42,469 nucleotides of DNA from CAZOEL01 sp964578835 (GCA_964578835.1 CAZOEL010000062.1:1-42469), one strand, 5' to 3'. Positions 8,036 to 17,629 are shown, numbered from the stretch's first letter. Notes: generated by a model from the sequence alone, not told the origin. Numbers and translations: made by a program.

Positions 8036-9433
8036 ATGTCTTTTGAAAAAATGCAGTTGGCTCCACCTATTCTCAAAGCCCTCAACCGATGCGGTCACAC
8101 TCATCCGACGCCAATCCAGTCCGAAGCTATCCCAAAAGTCCTTACCGGCTGCGATCTCATCGCCTCTGCGCAGACCGGGACGGGAAAGACGGCAGCCTTT
8201 GTGCTGCCCTCTCTGCAACATCTAACTGCTTCGTCCCGTGGTCCGAAGCGCGGTCCTCGCGTTTTGATCCTTACGCCGACCCGCGAGCTTGCCAGCCAGA
8301 TAACTCAGACTGCGCGCGCCTACTCACGCTACCTCAAGTTCAACACCATTGCCATTTTCGGCGGAATGCCCTTTGGCGATCAGATTAGGGCTCTAGCCCA
8401 AAACCCGGAAATAATCGTGGCGACTCCCGGAAGACTCATCGACCACATCTGGCGGGGACGCATCGATGTTTCAACTGTTGAGCTGTTTGTTTTGGATGAA
8501 GCGGATCGTATGCTCGATATGGGCTTTATAGATGATGTGGAGTTTATTGCCGACGCCATGCCCGAGAACTCTCAAACGCTTTTGTTTGCGGCCACAATGG
8601 GTGATGGAACAACGCGATTGGCTCACAAATTCATGAAAGAGCCCGAAAGAGTTGAAATCGCGCCGGGCAAGATCACTCACGATAGAATCGAACAGCGCCT
8701 GCACCTCGTGGATAACGTGCAGCACAAAAACCGCCTTTTGCATCATCTTTGCGAGGATTCCACGATGACAAGGGCGATCATTTTTTCCGCTACAAAGCGC
8801 GACGCCGACGTTCTGGCGCGCGAGCTCGTTTCGCAGGGACACACGGCTGCGGCCTTTCATGCGGACATGTCTCAGAATGCGCGAAACCGCACCATGGCCA
8901 ATATGCGGCATGGAAAGATCCGACTTCTGGTTGCTACGGATGTCGCCGCACGCGGCATCGATATTACGGGCATCACTCATGTCATCAATTTCGACCTTCC
9001 TCAGAATGCGGAAGATTATGTGAATCGCATCGGCCGAACCGGGCGAGCTGGAGAGTCCGGAATCGCCATTTCCTTCGCATCCCGAAGAGATCTCCCTTAC
9101 CTCGACCGGATCGAGCGTTACCTGGGGCGGAATCTGCCCGCTCAAATTATTCAGGGCCTTGAGCCGGAGAATCCCGTTGCGAGATCGAAAGGCGATAAAA
9201 GAGGTGGGCAAAAGGCGCGGAGGAACAGCGCCGTGGCGTTGGGAGAGAAATCCAGAGCGGCCGGCCGGCCTTTTAAGCGCAAAGAAGATGCGGATAACGC
9301 CGGAAATTCCGGAAGAAGCAGGCCGCGCAAAACAAGCCGGAATTCCGGGAGTGTGGTCGTGCAGTACAAAGGTGGAAAAAACGGCCGAGCTTCCCGTCCC
9401 GGTGGGCAGTCCGAGAGCAAAGCGATCATTTAA
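8036..9433 (+). CDS. rhlE: DEAD-box ATP-dependent RNA helicase (RhlE-like)
   Basis: This 465-residue helicase has a Q motif (PTPIQSEAIP), motif I AQTGTGKT, Ia PTRELASQ, motif II DEAD, motif IV/V region (VATDVAARGIDI) and motif VI RIGRTGRAG. The tail of about 80 residues is basic and rich in Arg, Gly and Ser (from KGDKRGGQKARR), as in RhlE and CsdA-type helicases that bind structured RNA. It probably acts in RNA folding, ribosome assembly or mRNA decay. Motif III, usually SAT, reads AAT here, a mild oddity. The ATG is preceded by AAAAGG. It stands alone, divergent from the exporter and convergent with rpoD. Confidence 0.93.
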   Translation: MSFEKMQLAPPILKALNRCGHTHPTPIQSEAIPKVLTGCDLIASAQTGTGKTAAFVLPSLQHLTASSRGPKRGPRVLILTPTRELASQITQTARAYSRYLKFNTIAIFGGMPFGDQIRALAQNPEIIVATPGRLIDHIWRGRIDVSTVELFVLDEADRMLDMGFIDDVEFIADAMPENSQTLLFAATMGDGTTRLAHKFMKEPERVEIAPGKITHDRIEQRLHLVDNVQHKNRLLHHLCEDSTMTRAIIFSATKRDADVLARELVSQGHTAAAFHADMSQNARNRTMANMRHGKIRLLVATDVAARGIDITGITHVINFDLPQNAEDYVNRIGRTGRAGESGIAISFASRRDLPYLDRIERYLGRNLPAQIIQGLEPENPVARSKGDKRGGQKARRNSAVALGEKSRAAGRPFKRKEDADNAGNSGRSRPRKTSRNSGSVVVQYKGGKNGRASRPGGQSESKAII

Positions 9434-9441
9434 AGAACTAG

Positions 9442-9470
9442 AAGGAAAGGGGAGGGCGAGTCCTTTCCTT
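9442..9470 (+). terminator. Probable terminator hairpin after the helicase gene
   Basis: Perfect nine-base arms AAGGAAAGG and CCTTTCCTT enclose an 11-base loop, eight bases after the helicase stop. There is no clean T-run after the stem, so it may stabilise the 3' end instead of ending transcription alone. Confidence 0.45.
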
Positions 9471-9483
9471 TCCAAATAAAAAG

Positions 9484-9566
9484 GCTGGATGCTTGATCCT
9501 GGATGCCGGATAAACGCGATCCATATTTGGAAGCTTTTATCCAGTATCCAGCATCTAACATCCAGT
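9484..9566. repeat. Long imperfect inverted repeat between convergent genes
   Basis: A 31-base arm at 9484-9514 pairs with 9536-9566 (about 24 of 31 positions), separated by a 21-base spacer. Each arm is built from repeats of a CTGGAT-like unit (ATCCAG in the other arm). It lies between the helicase and rpoD, which point towards each other, so it may act as a bidirectional end signal. It also resembles small dispersed intergenic palindromes found in many copies in some genomes. Confidence 0.7.
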
Positions 9567-9619
9567 GTCCGGAAACCAGCGGCTTTCTGTCAAAAACGCC
9601 GGCTCCGCGCCTGAGGGCG

Positions 9620-11419
9620 CTAGGATTCAATAAAGCTTTTGAGCTCTTTCCGGCGGCTGGGATGTCTTAGCTTTCTCAGCGCTTTCGCTTCGATCTGACG
9701 GATTCGCTCGCGGGTGACGGCAAAATCCTGTCCAACTTCCTCCAAGGTGTGGTCAGCCTTTTCCCCAATTCCGAATCGCATTCGCAGGACTTTTTCTTCT
9801 CTCGGCGTCAGAGTCGCCAACGCTTTTCTAGTCTGCTCGCTCAGGTTGAGATTGATCACTGCATCTACCGGAGACGCCACTCTTTTGTCTTCGATGAAAT
9901 CTCCAAGATGGCTGTCTTCTTCTTCTCCGATGGGGGTCTCGAGGCTGATGGGCTCTTTGGCTATCTTCAGCACTTTGCGGACTTTCTCGACGGGGAATTC
10001 CATCTTTTCGGCGATCTCCTCGGGCGTGGGCTCTCTTCCCAATTCCTGCACCAGATAGCGGGAAGTGCGTATGAGCTTGTTGATAGTCTCGATCATATGA
10101 ACCGGGATCCTGATGGTGCGGGCCTGATCGGCGATGGCTCGCGTAATGGCCTGCCGTATCCACCATGTGGCGTAAGTGCTGAATTTGTAGCCTCGTTGAT
10201 ACTCGAATTTGTCAACGGCCTTCATGAGGCCGATATTGCCTTCCTGAATGAGATCGAGAAATTGCAGTCCTCTGTTGGTATACTTCTTAGCGATGCTGAC
10301 CACAAGACGAAGATTTGCTTCGATCAACTCGCTTTTGGCCAGCTTTGCCCGAATCGTTCCGTCTTCCACCCGCCTCAGGATCTGCCGCAAAGTTCTGGAG
10401 TCCATTTTGGCGTCCCTCTCCATTTCCGCAATCCGCTCTTTGGCTTTCACCACTCGGCGACATATGCTTCGGAATTCATCGGCGCTCATGCCCGCCACCT
10501 TGGCGCAGTGCTCGAGCTCCTCATCGCCTTCCGCAGCAACTTCGCAAAGGAGCTTCAGTTCATGGGACGGTTTGCCGCATATCGCGCATCCTGCGGCAGC
10601 CTCCCTTTCCGCGCGTTCGATTTCATCGAGCCAAACACGCAACTTATTAATAATGTTATCAATGTGCCGCCTGCCAAGCTGAAGGCCCTTGAGCAGGCTT
10701 ACAATCGTATCTTTGTTCTGTTGAACTGTTTCCTTTAACTTCTTCTCTTCTTCAGACGCGATATCGGAAGATAGGAGGGATGTTTGCATGGACTTATTGG
10801 CTTCATCCAGCCGCTGCACCTCCTCCAGCATGCCAATAACACGCATCTTCTGAAGCTCTTCCTCCTCCGGCGATATTTCCTCGTCCACTTCTCGGATGAT
10901 CTCGTGTAGCCGGACGCTGGAATTTTGAAGCCTATCTCTGATGTTCCGAATGTCCCGGATACCGATCGATGATTCCATGATGGCGTTGAATATCTCTCGT
11001 TCACCGGCCTCGATTCGCTTGGCGATTTCTACTTCCCCCTCTCGGGTGAGCAAAGAAACCTGCCCCATTTCGCGAAGGTACATCTTAACGGGATCGGTCA
11101 CCCGGCTGCTGGCGTCCGCATCGATGTGCAGCTCATCTTCTTCTTCTTCCATAAGGGAGTCTGAATCCACAGCCGCGGTCTCTCTAACCACCTGCACCTG
11201 CTGCTCCGAGTCGACGATCTCGATGTCCATTTCGTCGAAGATCATCATCATGTCGTCCAGCTTATCCGCGGACACCAACTCGTCAGGCAAGGCCTCGTTG
11301 ACTTCATCATAAGTGAGGAATCCTTTTTCCTTGCCCACGGTGATGAGACGCTTGATGTCGTCCATCTCGGGCTTCAAGAGGTTGGGATCGCGTCTTTGCT
11401 TCATTTCCTTATCCGTCAT
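9620..11419 (-). CDS. rpoD: Primary RNA polymerase sigma factor (sigma-70)
   Basis: This 599-residue housekeeping sigma factor directs RNA polymerase to standard promoters. It has region 1.1 (about 1-85), 1.2 (DPVKMYLREMGQVSLLTREGE), a long non-conserved insertion (about 140-360), region 2 (NLRLVVSIAKKY to KFSTYATWWIRQAITRAIAD), region 3 and region 4.2 (TLEEVGQDFAVTRERIRQIE). The insertion contains several Cys (CAICGKPSHELKLLC), which could hold a metal but this is untested. Its ATG overlaps the dnaG stop by four bases, as in the macromolecular-synthesis operon, with the ribosome site inside the end of dnaG. Confidence 0.98.
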   Translation of the reverse strand: MTDKEMKQRRDPNLLKPEMDDIKRLITVGKEKGFLTYDEVNEALPDELVSADKLDDMMMIFDEMDIEIVDSEQQVQVVRETAAVDSDSLMEEEEDELHIDADASSRVTDPVKMYLREMGQVSLLTREGEVEIAKRIEAGEREIFNAIMESSIGIRDIRNIRDRLQNSSVRLHEIIREVDEEISPEEEELQKMRVIGMLEEVQRLDEANKSMQTSLLSSDIASEEEKKLKETVQQNKDTIVSLLKGLQLGRRHIDNIINKLRVWLDEIERAEREAAAGCAICGKPSHELKLLCEVAAEGDEELEHCAKVAGMSADEFRSICRRVVKAKERIAEMERDAKMDSRTLRQILRRVEDGTIRAKLAKSELIEANLRLVVSIAKKYTNRGLQFLDLIQEGNIGLMKAVDKFEYQRGYKFSTYATWWIRQAITRAIADQARTIRIPVHMIETINKLIRTSRYLVQELGREPTPEEIAEKMEFPVEKVRKVLKIAKEPISLETPIGEEEDSHLGDFIEDKRVASPVDAVINLNLSEQTRKALATLTPREEKVLRMRFGIGEKADHTLEEVGQDFAVTRERIRQIEAKALRKLRHPSRRKELKSFIES

Positions 11420-13296
11420 CGGTTTCTCTCTCCCTCAGCGTTTTCCGGTGTAGCCTTGGCCCTCTTCTTTGCCGAATAAAGATCTTTCAGCTGCGCCAGA
11501 ATATCTCTGCTCTCCGGCGCCAAAATATTTCCGCCCTGCGCTGAGTCGTTCTCCAACTGCGCCTGGCGTAGAGCTTCAAAAGATTCGACCCGCTTCTGCC
11601 GAGCTTTGCGCCCTCGAAGGGCTTCCAGCCAGTCGCGCATCTGAACGAGCGGCTCGCTGAAGTCAGCCGGTTCCAAGAGGAACCTTGTAAAAAGCTCTTT
11701 TTGATCGTTCTCCTGGAGCAAGTCATAAGCCTGGGAAGCATTGAAGTTATCCCCGGGCGAATGGGGAGCCTTCATGAGCGCTTCCGCAATGTCCCTGAGC
11801 TGCGGCTTCTCGAAGTATTTCGGCGCCTCGAACGACTTCATCTCTTCGATTAGCTCAGGGTGTTTGATCGCCAATCGGAGGATGTTCTCCTCAAGCGAAT
11901 AATCTCGTGTGTCTTTTCTCTGCGCAGCCTGTCGAAACGAACTGGAAGCTTTGTGCGCGGCGCCGCGCTTTCCATGTTCAATCTGGCTTTCCACAACAGA
12001 TTCCGATAGGGATAATCGTTCAGCGAGGAGACGCACGTATTCAGATTTCAGCACCGGCTGACGCACGCCCTGGAGGATGGGCTGCAACTGGGTCAGTATT
12101 CTGGTTTTACCGCTCACCGAGCCGTCCCATTCTCTCAAAGCCTTCTCGAGAGCATAAGCTCCCAAGTCCTTTCGTTCTTGAAGCAAGGATTGAAAGCCCT
12201 CTGCGCCGTAGGCCTTGAGAAAATCATCCGGGTCCATTCCTTCGGGAAAGCGCAGACACGTAACGGCAAGCTCTTCCTGAAGAAATAACGGCAGAGCCCT
12301 CAGCATGGCTTTTTCTCCAGCTTCATCGGCATCATAAGCCAGCACAACTTCATCGGCCATATGTGAGAGCAGACGCACCTGCTGGGCCGTAAGCGCTGTG
12401 CCCAGGGTGGCGACAACCCGATAGAAGTCGTGAACGTGGAACGTCAGCAGATCCATATACCCTTCGACAAGAACCGCCTGCCGGATCTGACGGCAGGCTT
12501 GACGGGCTTTCGCCAATTGATAAAGCATCCGGCCCTTGTGGTAGAGCGGCGTCTCGGGGCTGTTCAGGTATTTGGGCTCTTCCTGCTTGCCCGATCCGGA
12601 TGCGTCCGGCAATTCTCCCGAAAGACTTCTGCCCCCAAAAGCAACGATGCGTTCACGATCATCCCTGATTGGAAAAATCAGTCGGTTCCTGAAACGGTCG
12701 AATATGCGATCTTTAGAGCCAACAGAGAGGAGGCCGGCTTTTACCGCCAGGTTAACATCGATGTTGAGATCTTCGAGGTGTCGCAGCAGCCCGTCCCATA
12801 GGTTCGGAGCATATCCGATTCGTTCCGTTTCGACAATATCGGAAGGCAATTTGCGCTTGGAAAGGTAGTCTCTGGCGATCTTTCCGGCTTGGCTGTGATG
12901 AAGCTGCTTATAGAAGAAATCGGCTGCCGTCTGGAGCGCTCCATAGAGCCCTTCGCGCTCTTTCCTGGCCGCTTCGGCGGTCGGACCTTGGGAAGCATAG
13001 TCCGTTTGAGGCAGATTGATATGATATCTATCGGCGAGATAGCTCAGGGCTTCGGCGAAGGATAAATTCTGATGTTTCATGACGAAGCTCAAAACATCCC
13101 CGCCCACTCCGCATCCGAAGCAATGGAAAAACTGGTTTTCTGCATCTACCTGAAACGACGGTGTTTTTTCCTGATGAAAGGGGCACAGCCCGATGTGACG
13201 GTTTCCAGCACGACGCAAGGGGATCGCCTGGCCGATAACATCTACGATATCAACTGCCTGTTTCACGAGTGTGGCAATATCGGAAGCACCAACCAA
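11416..13296 (-). CDS. dnaG: DNA primase
   Basis: This 626-residue primase makes RNA primers for replication. The N-terminal CHC2 zinc domain is intact (CPFHQEKTPSF, then FHCFGCG). It is followed by the catalytic core with conserved YFLSKRKL-like and FGGRSL motifs, the TOPRIM domain (VEGYMD near 280, YDADEAGEKA near 330) and a C-terminal helicase-interaction region. The start is a TTG at 13296, with GGAGG ten bases upstream and no better ATG before the zinc domain. The gene is translationally coupled to rpoD. Confidence 0.97.
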   Translation of the reverse strand: MVGASDIATLVKQAVDIVDVIGQAIPLRRAGNRHIGLCPFHQEKTPSFQVDAENQFFHCFGCGVGGDVLSFVMKHQNLSFAEALSYLADRYHINLPQTDYASQGPTAEAARKEREGLYGALQTAADFFYKQLHHSQAGKIARDYLSKRKLPSDIVETERIGYAPNLWDGLLRHLEDLNIDVNLAVKAGLLSVGSKDRIFDRFRNRLIFPIRDDRERIVAFGGRSLSGELPDASGSGKQEEPKYLNSPETPLYHKGRMLYQLAKARQACRQIRQAVLVEGYMDLLTFHVHDFYRVVATLGTALTAQQVRLLSHMADEVVLAYDADEAGEKAMLRALPLFLQEELAVTCLRFPEGMDPDDFLKAYGAEGFQSLLQERKDLGAYALEKALREWDGSVSGKTRILTQLQPILQGVRQPVLKSEYVRLLAERLSLSESVVESQIEHGKRGAAHKASSSFRQAAQRKDTRDYSLEENILRLAIKHPELIEEMKSFEAPKYFEKPQLRDIAEALMKAPHSPGDNFNASQAYDLLQENDQKELFTRFLLEPADFSEPLVQMRDWLEALRGRKARQKRVESFEALRQAQLENDSAQGGNILAPESRDILAQLKDLYSAKKRAKATPENAEGERNR

Positions 13297-13374
13297 GGAA
13301 AGCTCGCCTCCTCAAAAAAAGGAAAAAAGGACCTCTACGGGTATCCGCCAAACCTTGGATTTTTAGCTGATCGT

Positions 13375-13403
13375 CTGAATCAAATCAAGAGCCTTGTTGT
13401 CAA
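13375..13403 (-). promoter_or_regulatory. Possible sigma-70 promoter for dnaG-rpoD
   Basis: On the minus strand a perfect TTGACA (13403-13398) is followed after 17 bases by ATTCAG (13380-13375), a weak -10. It would start transcription about 75 bases upstream of the dnaG TTG. Only the -35 box is convincing. Confidence 0.3.
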
Positions 13404-13543
13404 TAAATACTGCCTAAAAAAAGGCGGGGCAAAATGCGCCGAAGATTGCGACGAGCGGCAAAGAATTCTTTTAATTCATCAAGAGGATGTTTACAATACC
13501 GCCAACCGAATTAGAAGACTCCGACAATCCGCGAGTGAAGGCT

Positions 13544-14764
13544 ATGGACATCTTTTTAGTGCGATATCCCATATTTGATAAGCAACAGAAAATTTTCGGC
13601 TACAGGATTAGACGCCGCTCCGCGTTTTCTGCCGAAACCTCGCTCGATAGTGAGAAAATGCTGATGGAGAGCGCCCTCCTGCTTTCGAACCTCAACAAGC
13701 TTACCAGAGGGAAGAAGGCTTTCATCGATGTGACGAGGAGTCTTTTCCAGGATGAAAAGATCGCCCATTCTCTTCCCAAAGAGCATGTCGTCCTGGAGGT
13801 GTTGGAAGGCTTCGGGGCCGCTCGCTCGTTGATAGATTCCTGTAAAAGGCTCAAGGCCGATGGCTACGTCCTGGCGCTGGGCAGCTTCGTTCTAAGGGAT
13901 GATATCTTTGAGCCCCTTCGCGAGCTTGCGGATATTATCAATATTGACTGCAAAAGAGCGCGCAGTGAGGAAATGCGCAATCCCAACGATGCGTTGAGCC
14001 GTAGGGGAGCAGACCTTCTTGCGGAGGGGGCCGAGAGCAGAGAGGATTTCCAACTGGCCCTGGAGGCCGGATGCGCCTACTTTCAGGGATCATTCTTTAA
14101 AAAGCCCGTCCTTATTCCCAGGAAAGATATTCCAGGTTACAAGCTTAGCTATTTGAGGCTGCTTCATGAAGTGAACCGGGAGGACATAGACTATGAGCGC
14201 CTTGAAAAGATTGTCAAACAGGATGTCTCGCTGAGCTACAAGTTGTTGAACTATATGAGCTCGGCCTATTGGGGGGGAACCGGCAATGTTTCCAACATAA
14301 GAAAAGCGCTGACTCGCATGGGGGAGCGCGAAATCAGGAAATGGACCTCGTTGGTCATCTTGACGGGATTGGCGGAGGACAGGCCGCCGGAACTGATTGT
14401 TCAGTCTCTTGTCAGGGCTTATTTTTGTGAGCTCCTCGCCTCCTCGTGCGGTCTCAAGCGCCTGGAAAAGGAGTTGTTTCTGATGGGACTATTCTCCTTT
14501 CTCGACGTGTTTGTCGGAAGACCGATCGAGGAAGTGGTCAAAGAGATGCCCCTGCCAGGGGAAATCAGGATAGCCCTATGTGGAGGACGCAACAGGTGCG
14601 GGGCTTTGCTCGACCTCGTCTCGAGCTATGAAGCGGGGGATCTGACGATGCTTCTGTCCCTGACCGCCCGGTTCAACTTGAGCGAAGAAGCGGTTACCGA
14701 TCTATACCTCAAGGCGATAGAAATGGCTGAAGAACAGCTTCAGGTCTATGAACGGGAGAGGTAG
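13544..14764 (+). CDS. EAL-HDOD signalling protein with degenerate EAL half
   Basis: This protein of about 406 residues starts at MDIFLVRYPIFDKQQKIFGY, the usual opening of the EAL-HDOD (YuxH/CdgJ) family. The frame also opens at 13487 and this start is the less family-like one. The EAL half (about 1-195) keeps the fold pattern (KAFIDVTRSLF, HVVLEVLE) but lacks the EAL signature, and its first motif reads GYRIRRR instead of GYELLYR. Cyclic di-GMP hydrolysis is therefore unlikely. The HDOD half (about 200-395) is the metal-free HD-like domain used for protein contacts. It is a single gene, convergent with the sigma-54 activator. Inferred role: regulation by protein binding. Confidence 0.85.
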   Translation: MDIFLVRYPIFDKQQKIFGYRIRRRSAFSAETSLDSEKMLMESALLLSNLNKLTRGKKAFIDVTRSLFQDEKIAHSLPKEHVVLEVLEGFGAARSLIDSCKRLKADGYVLALGSFVLRDDIFEPLRELADIINIDCKRARSEEMRNPNDALSRRGADLLAEGAESREDFQLALEAGCAYFQGSFFKKPVLIPRKDIPGYKLSYLRLLHEVNREDIDYERLEKIVKQDVSLSYKLLNYMSSAYWGGTGNVSNIRKALTRMGEREIRKWTSLVILTGLAEDRPPELIVQSLVRAYFCELLASSCGLKRLEKELFLMGLFSFLDVFVGRPIEEVVKEMPLPGEIRIALCGGRNRCGALLDLVSSYEAGDLTMLLSLTARFNLSEEAVTDLYLKAIEMAEEQLQVYERER

Positions 14765-14831
14765 AGGCTCTACGGGCGGAGCAGAACGCAACCGGGAAAA
14801 CCGCTTTCAAGCAATCCTCCCGGCGGCGGCC

Positions 14832-16817
14832 TCATTCAAGCCCGATCTTCTTTCGCCAGGCGTAAACGGTCGGTCTCGATATATTCAAGGCCTTGGAGAT
14901 CTTGGATATATTGCCATTGTATTCGTGATAGACTTTTAGGAAATCAAGGTAGCGATCGCGATTCTTTTCCCGCACTTCAGCCGTGGCAAGTGAAGCCTTC
15001 TGGATATGTTCGGGAAGGTCCCGGAGCCGGATCGTACTCCCCGTGCTCGTTGCTATGGCTCGTTCTACGGCGTTTCTCAGCTCCCGTATGTTTCCCGGCC
15101 ATTCATACGCCATCAGCGCAGCGAGGGCGCTGGGCTCGACCTGTGCGCCTTTCAGGGAAATGGACTCGGAAAGGGTATGGACAAAATAATCCACTAGGAG
15201 GGGAATATCCTCCTTCCTCTCCTTCAAGGTGGGTAAATCGATTCTAAGGACGTTGATCCGAAAGAGCAAATCGGCGCGGAAACGACCATTTTCCACTTCC
15301 TCATGCAAGTCTTTGTTAGAGGCCGCAATGATGCGGATATCCACCGGAATGGAACGGAAGCTTCCAAGCCGATTCACCGTCCGCTCCTCTATGACTCTCA
15401 GAAGATAGACCTGTGAATCGAGCGGCATCTCGGATATCTCATCCAAAAGGATCGTACCGCCGTTTGCTGCTTCAAACTTGCTGGGATGCCCCTTTTGTCT
15501 GGCGCCGGTAAAGGCGCCCGCCTCGTATCCGAAAAGCTCGCTGCCGATAAGCTCACGCGGAATGGAGCCGCAGTTGATTGCCAGAAACGGCTTGTTTTTG
15601 CGAGCGCTCTTTTCATGGACATACCGGGCGAGAACCTCTTTTCCTGTTCCTGTTTTACCCAAAAGAAGAACGTTAGAGTGGCACCTTGCGGCGTTATGGG
15701 CGCTCTCCAACACCTTTTGAAAAGAAGGGGATTTCCCCACCGGCGCCCCGGATGTCTTCATGAGCAAGGAGGACGCGCTCCCAATAACCTTCTTTCGCTC
15801 TTCGCCACCAACAGCCTCGAAAATAATCAGGGTTCCGATACAACTCTGCTGATGCACAAGGGGCTTTCGCTCCATTCGGAGCTGCTTCCCTCTAAGGCTA
15901 AAGATCACATTCGACCTTGAAAGGTCCTTGAGATCGTTTGGAATCGGCAGCTGTCCGAATCTCACATTGAGGAGCTTATCGCTTTCCATGTCCAGGTATT
16001 CAACCGCCTTCAGGTTGGCGCGTCGTATCTTCTCGTGCTCATCGAGGACCATCACGCCTCTTTCCATTTCATTGAGCGTCAGTTGCGCGCTGCACTCACG
16101 AAAGAGCTCCTCTTTCTCCTTGCGATTTCGATAGACTTCGAGCTCGATGCATCGTCCCATCTGGAGCGCCATGCCAACAGCGTGGGGCTGGTGATCTTCC
16201 ACGTAAGCCACAAAGTCGAGGACTCCGACAATTTCATAAGTAAAAGGATCCCGGATTGGAACGGCGGTGCAGGTGAATTCATGAAGCCCCTGGCAATAAT
16301 GTTCGGCATGAAAGACATGACTGGGTTGACCAGTGGCCAGAGCGATGGCCACAGCAGTTGTGCCTGCGTTCTGCTCGCTCCAGTTGGCGCCGATATAGAA
16401 ATTCAACTGACCGAGCAACTCCTTGAGCTCCGGTTTTCCATGGATGGACAGGATGAATCCGTCTCGGTCCACGAAGGAGATGGCGTGATTGGATGCTCCG
16501 ATGAGATCGTTGACACACTCGATTACGGGCTGCATCGCCTCGATGTACTCACGGCTTGCAAGCAGCCTGTGATGGAGCTCTTTTTCATGCAGATAGAGAG
16601 GCTGAGGTTTCTGGGGGCAGACATGGGAGTCGATACACCTTTGCCAGGAGTCCAGAATGTCCGGTCTGAGATCTTCTTTGGGAACAGCCCGCTTGCGGAT
16701 GAACTCTTCCCAGAGTTTCTCCATCTTCGACTTCTTATCTCTAATAGAGGATCTGGCCTCCAACTCTCGAAAATGGTCTGGTCTGGGGATCGATCTCACA
16801 GCTTCTCTCCTGAACAA
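14832..16817 (-). CDS. Sigma-54-dependent activator of the AcoR type (GAF-AAA+-Fis)
   Basis: This 661-residue transcription activator has an N-terminal sensor with the DSWQRC-like entry motif and a GAF-type ligand domain (about 60-235, with NWSEQNAGTTAVA). A PAS-like linker covers about 240-350 and an AAA+ domain about 365-600 (Walker A GKTGTGKE, GAFTGA loop, Walker B GGTILLDEISE). The C-terminal Fis helix-turn-helix reads ISKALNISRPTVYAWRKKIG. The sensor has no receiver, so a small molecule probably controls it, as in AcoR and DhaR. Translation might start at the internal Met (16724) instead. It is divergent from the catabolic genes, and two matched sigma-54 promoters (17615, 26147) with shared upstream sites are its likely targets. 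Confidence 0.93.
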   Translation of the reverse strand: MFRREAVRSIPRPDHFRELEARSSIRDKKSKMEKLWEEFIRKRAVPKEDLRPDILDSWQRCIDSHVCPQKPQPLYLHEKELHHRLLASREYIEAMQPVIECVNDLIGASNHAISFVDRDGFILSIHGKPELKELLGQLNFYIGANWSEQNAGTTAVAIALATGQPSHVFHAEHYCQGLHEFTCTAVPIRDPFTYEIVGVLDFVAYVEDHQPHAVGMALQMGRCIELEVYRNRKEKEELFRECSAQLTLNEMERGVMVLDEHEKIRRANLKAVEYLDMESDKLLNVRFGQLPIPNDLKDLSRSNVIFSLRGKQLRMERKPLVHQQSCIGTLIIFEAVGGEERKKVIGSASSLLMKTSGAPVGKSPSFQKVLESAHNAARCHSNVLLLGKTGTGKEVLARYVHEKSARKNKPFLAINCGSIPRELIGSELFGYEAGAFTGARQKGHPSKFEAANGGTILLDEISEMPLDSQVYLLRVIEERTVNRLGSFRSIPVDIRIIAASNKDLHEEVENGRFRADLLFRINVLRIDLPTLKERKEDIPLLVDYFVHTLSESISLKGAQVEPSALAALMAYEWPGNIRELRNAVERAIATSTGSTIRLRDLPEHIQKASLATAEVREKNRDRYLDFLKVYHEYNGNISKISKALNISRPTVYAWRKKIGLE

Positions 16818-17126
16818 AGGGGGGCGCGATTAGACGCACAGTTAAGCGCAATAACCATCCATGCGGTCGAGTTGATTTTTCAAATCCAACAAAGCGAGCA
16901 TTCTTCAGCGGGAGCATCTTCTTTATTAAGACGCTCCAAATATTCCTTGTTGCGTTTGCCAAACCAGTTGCACTCAAGAGCTATGCAATGAATGATCTTT
17001 ATGAGGTTGCTATTTTTTCAACGATGAGATGTCTACATGGAGGGAATGCGAGCGGGGAACGCAGCTAATCGACTCAACAAAGCTCATGAGCGACATTGTT
17101 AAGTTAATAAAAGCATAGCGAGAGAA

Positions 17127-17141
17127 CTTTACACTGTCAAG
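17127..17141. promoter_or_regulatory. Palindromic operator-like site, copy 1
   Basis: CTTTACACTGTCAAG is an imperfect palindrome of the form CTT-n-ACA-n-TGT-n-AAG. The same 15 bases (17 with the preceding AA) recur at 25716-25730 before the second operon. It lies 489 bases upstream of the -24 element at 17616, a distance suited to an enhancer-type site bound by a sigma-54 activator. Confidence 0.65.
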
Positions 17142-17392
17142 CAGAAACTGGAATGCATTAATGATGATAGACTCTTACAGACAATGCTCACGCTTTTCAT
17201 GCCTTTCCACAAGTCTTATGCACTGCTTCGACTCCCAAAGCATATCTGCCTCAGCCTGCGATGATTCAGGTCTCATGGATCAGTATGAATAATGAAGGTC
17301 TATGAGCTCTGTAGCGCTTTTGCTTTCCCTTCTTCATGCACAACCGAATCATCTCTATTTGTGAGCGGACAAATCCGGACCAGAGTCCAAAG

Positions 17393-17441
17393 TGTAAAGA
17401 TGTAAAGTTTGCAGGCCAAAGATCGCTTACAACCTGTAAAG
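17393..17441. promoter_or_regulatory. TGTAAAG half-site array, copy 1
   Basis: Two direct TGTAAAG copies begin at 17393 and 17401 (8 apart), followed at 17426-17441 by CTTACAACCTGTAAAG, which combines the inverted and direct half-sites. The copy at 25925-25973 has the same half-sites with the same spacings (8 and 25 bases), although the filler bases between them differ. The dyad starts 190 bases upstream of the -24 GG in both copies. This is best explained as the upstream activator sequence of the regulator at 14832. Confidence 0.75.
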
Positions 17442-17614
17442 GAAAACTCTGTAATAAGGTCTTGGCGTTTTGGAGCGCACCCCTGTTCCTCTCATCTCCT
17501 CCACACGCGAGGCTCTTGAGGAATTCGCCGCCGGAAGAGTAAGTAGCCATAATGAAAAGAACTATTGCCAGGAGCTAGAAGTGAAGAAATCCATTCTCTC
17601 ATCTGTTTAGCCAA

Positions 17615-17629
17615 TGGTACAACTCTTGC
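17615..17629 (+). promoter_or_regulatory. Sigma-54 promoter of the channel/Mo hydroxylase operon
   Basis: TGGTAC-AACTC-TTGC matches the -24/-12 consensus TGGCAC-N5-TTGC at all but one base, with exactly ten bases between GG (17616) and GC (17628). The bases after it (TCAA) are the same as in the second promoter at 26147. It needs an AAA+ activator, and the nearest is the gene at 14832. Confidence 0.88.

Noticed and set aside
7711..8221. Two overlapping minus-strand frames upstream of and within the helicase gene
   Set aside because: No motif, no ribosome site, and overlap with conserved helicase coding sequence.
17266..17550. Minus-strand frame sharing residues with one at 25852-26064
   Set aside because: The shared peptide comes from the duplicated TGTAAAG regulatory array, not from a protein family; the rest of the two frames is unrelated.
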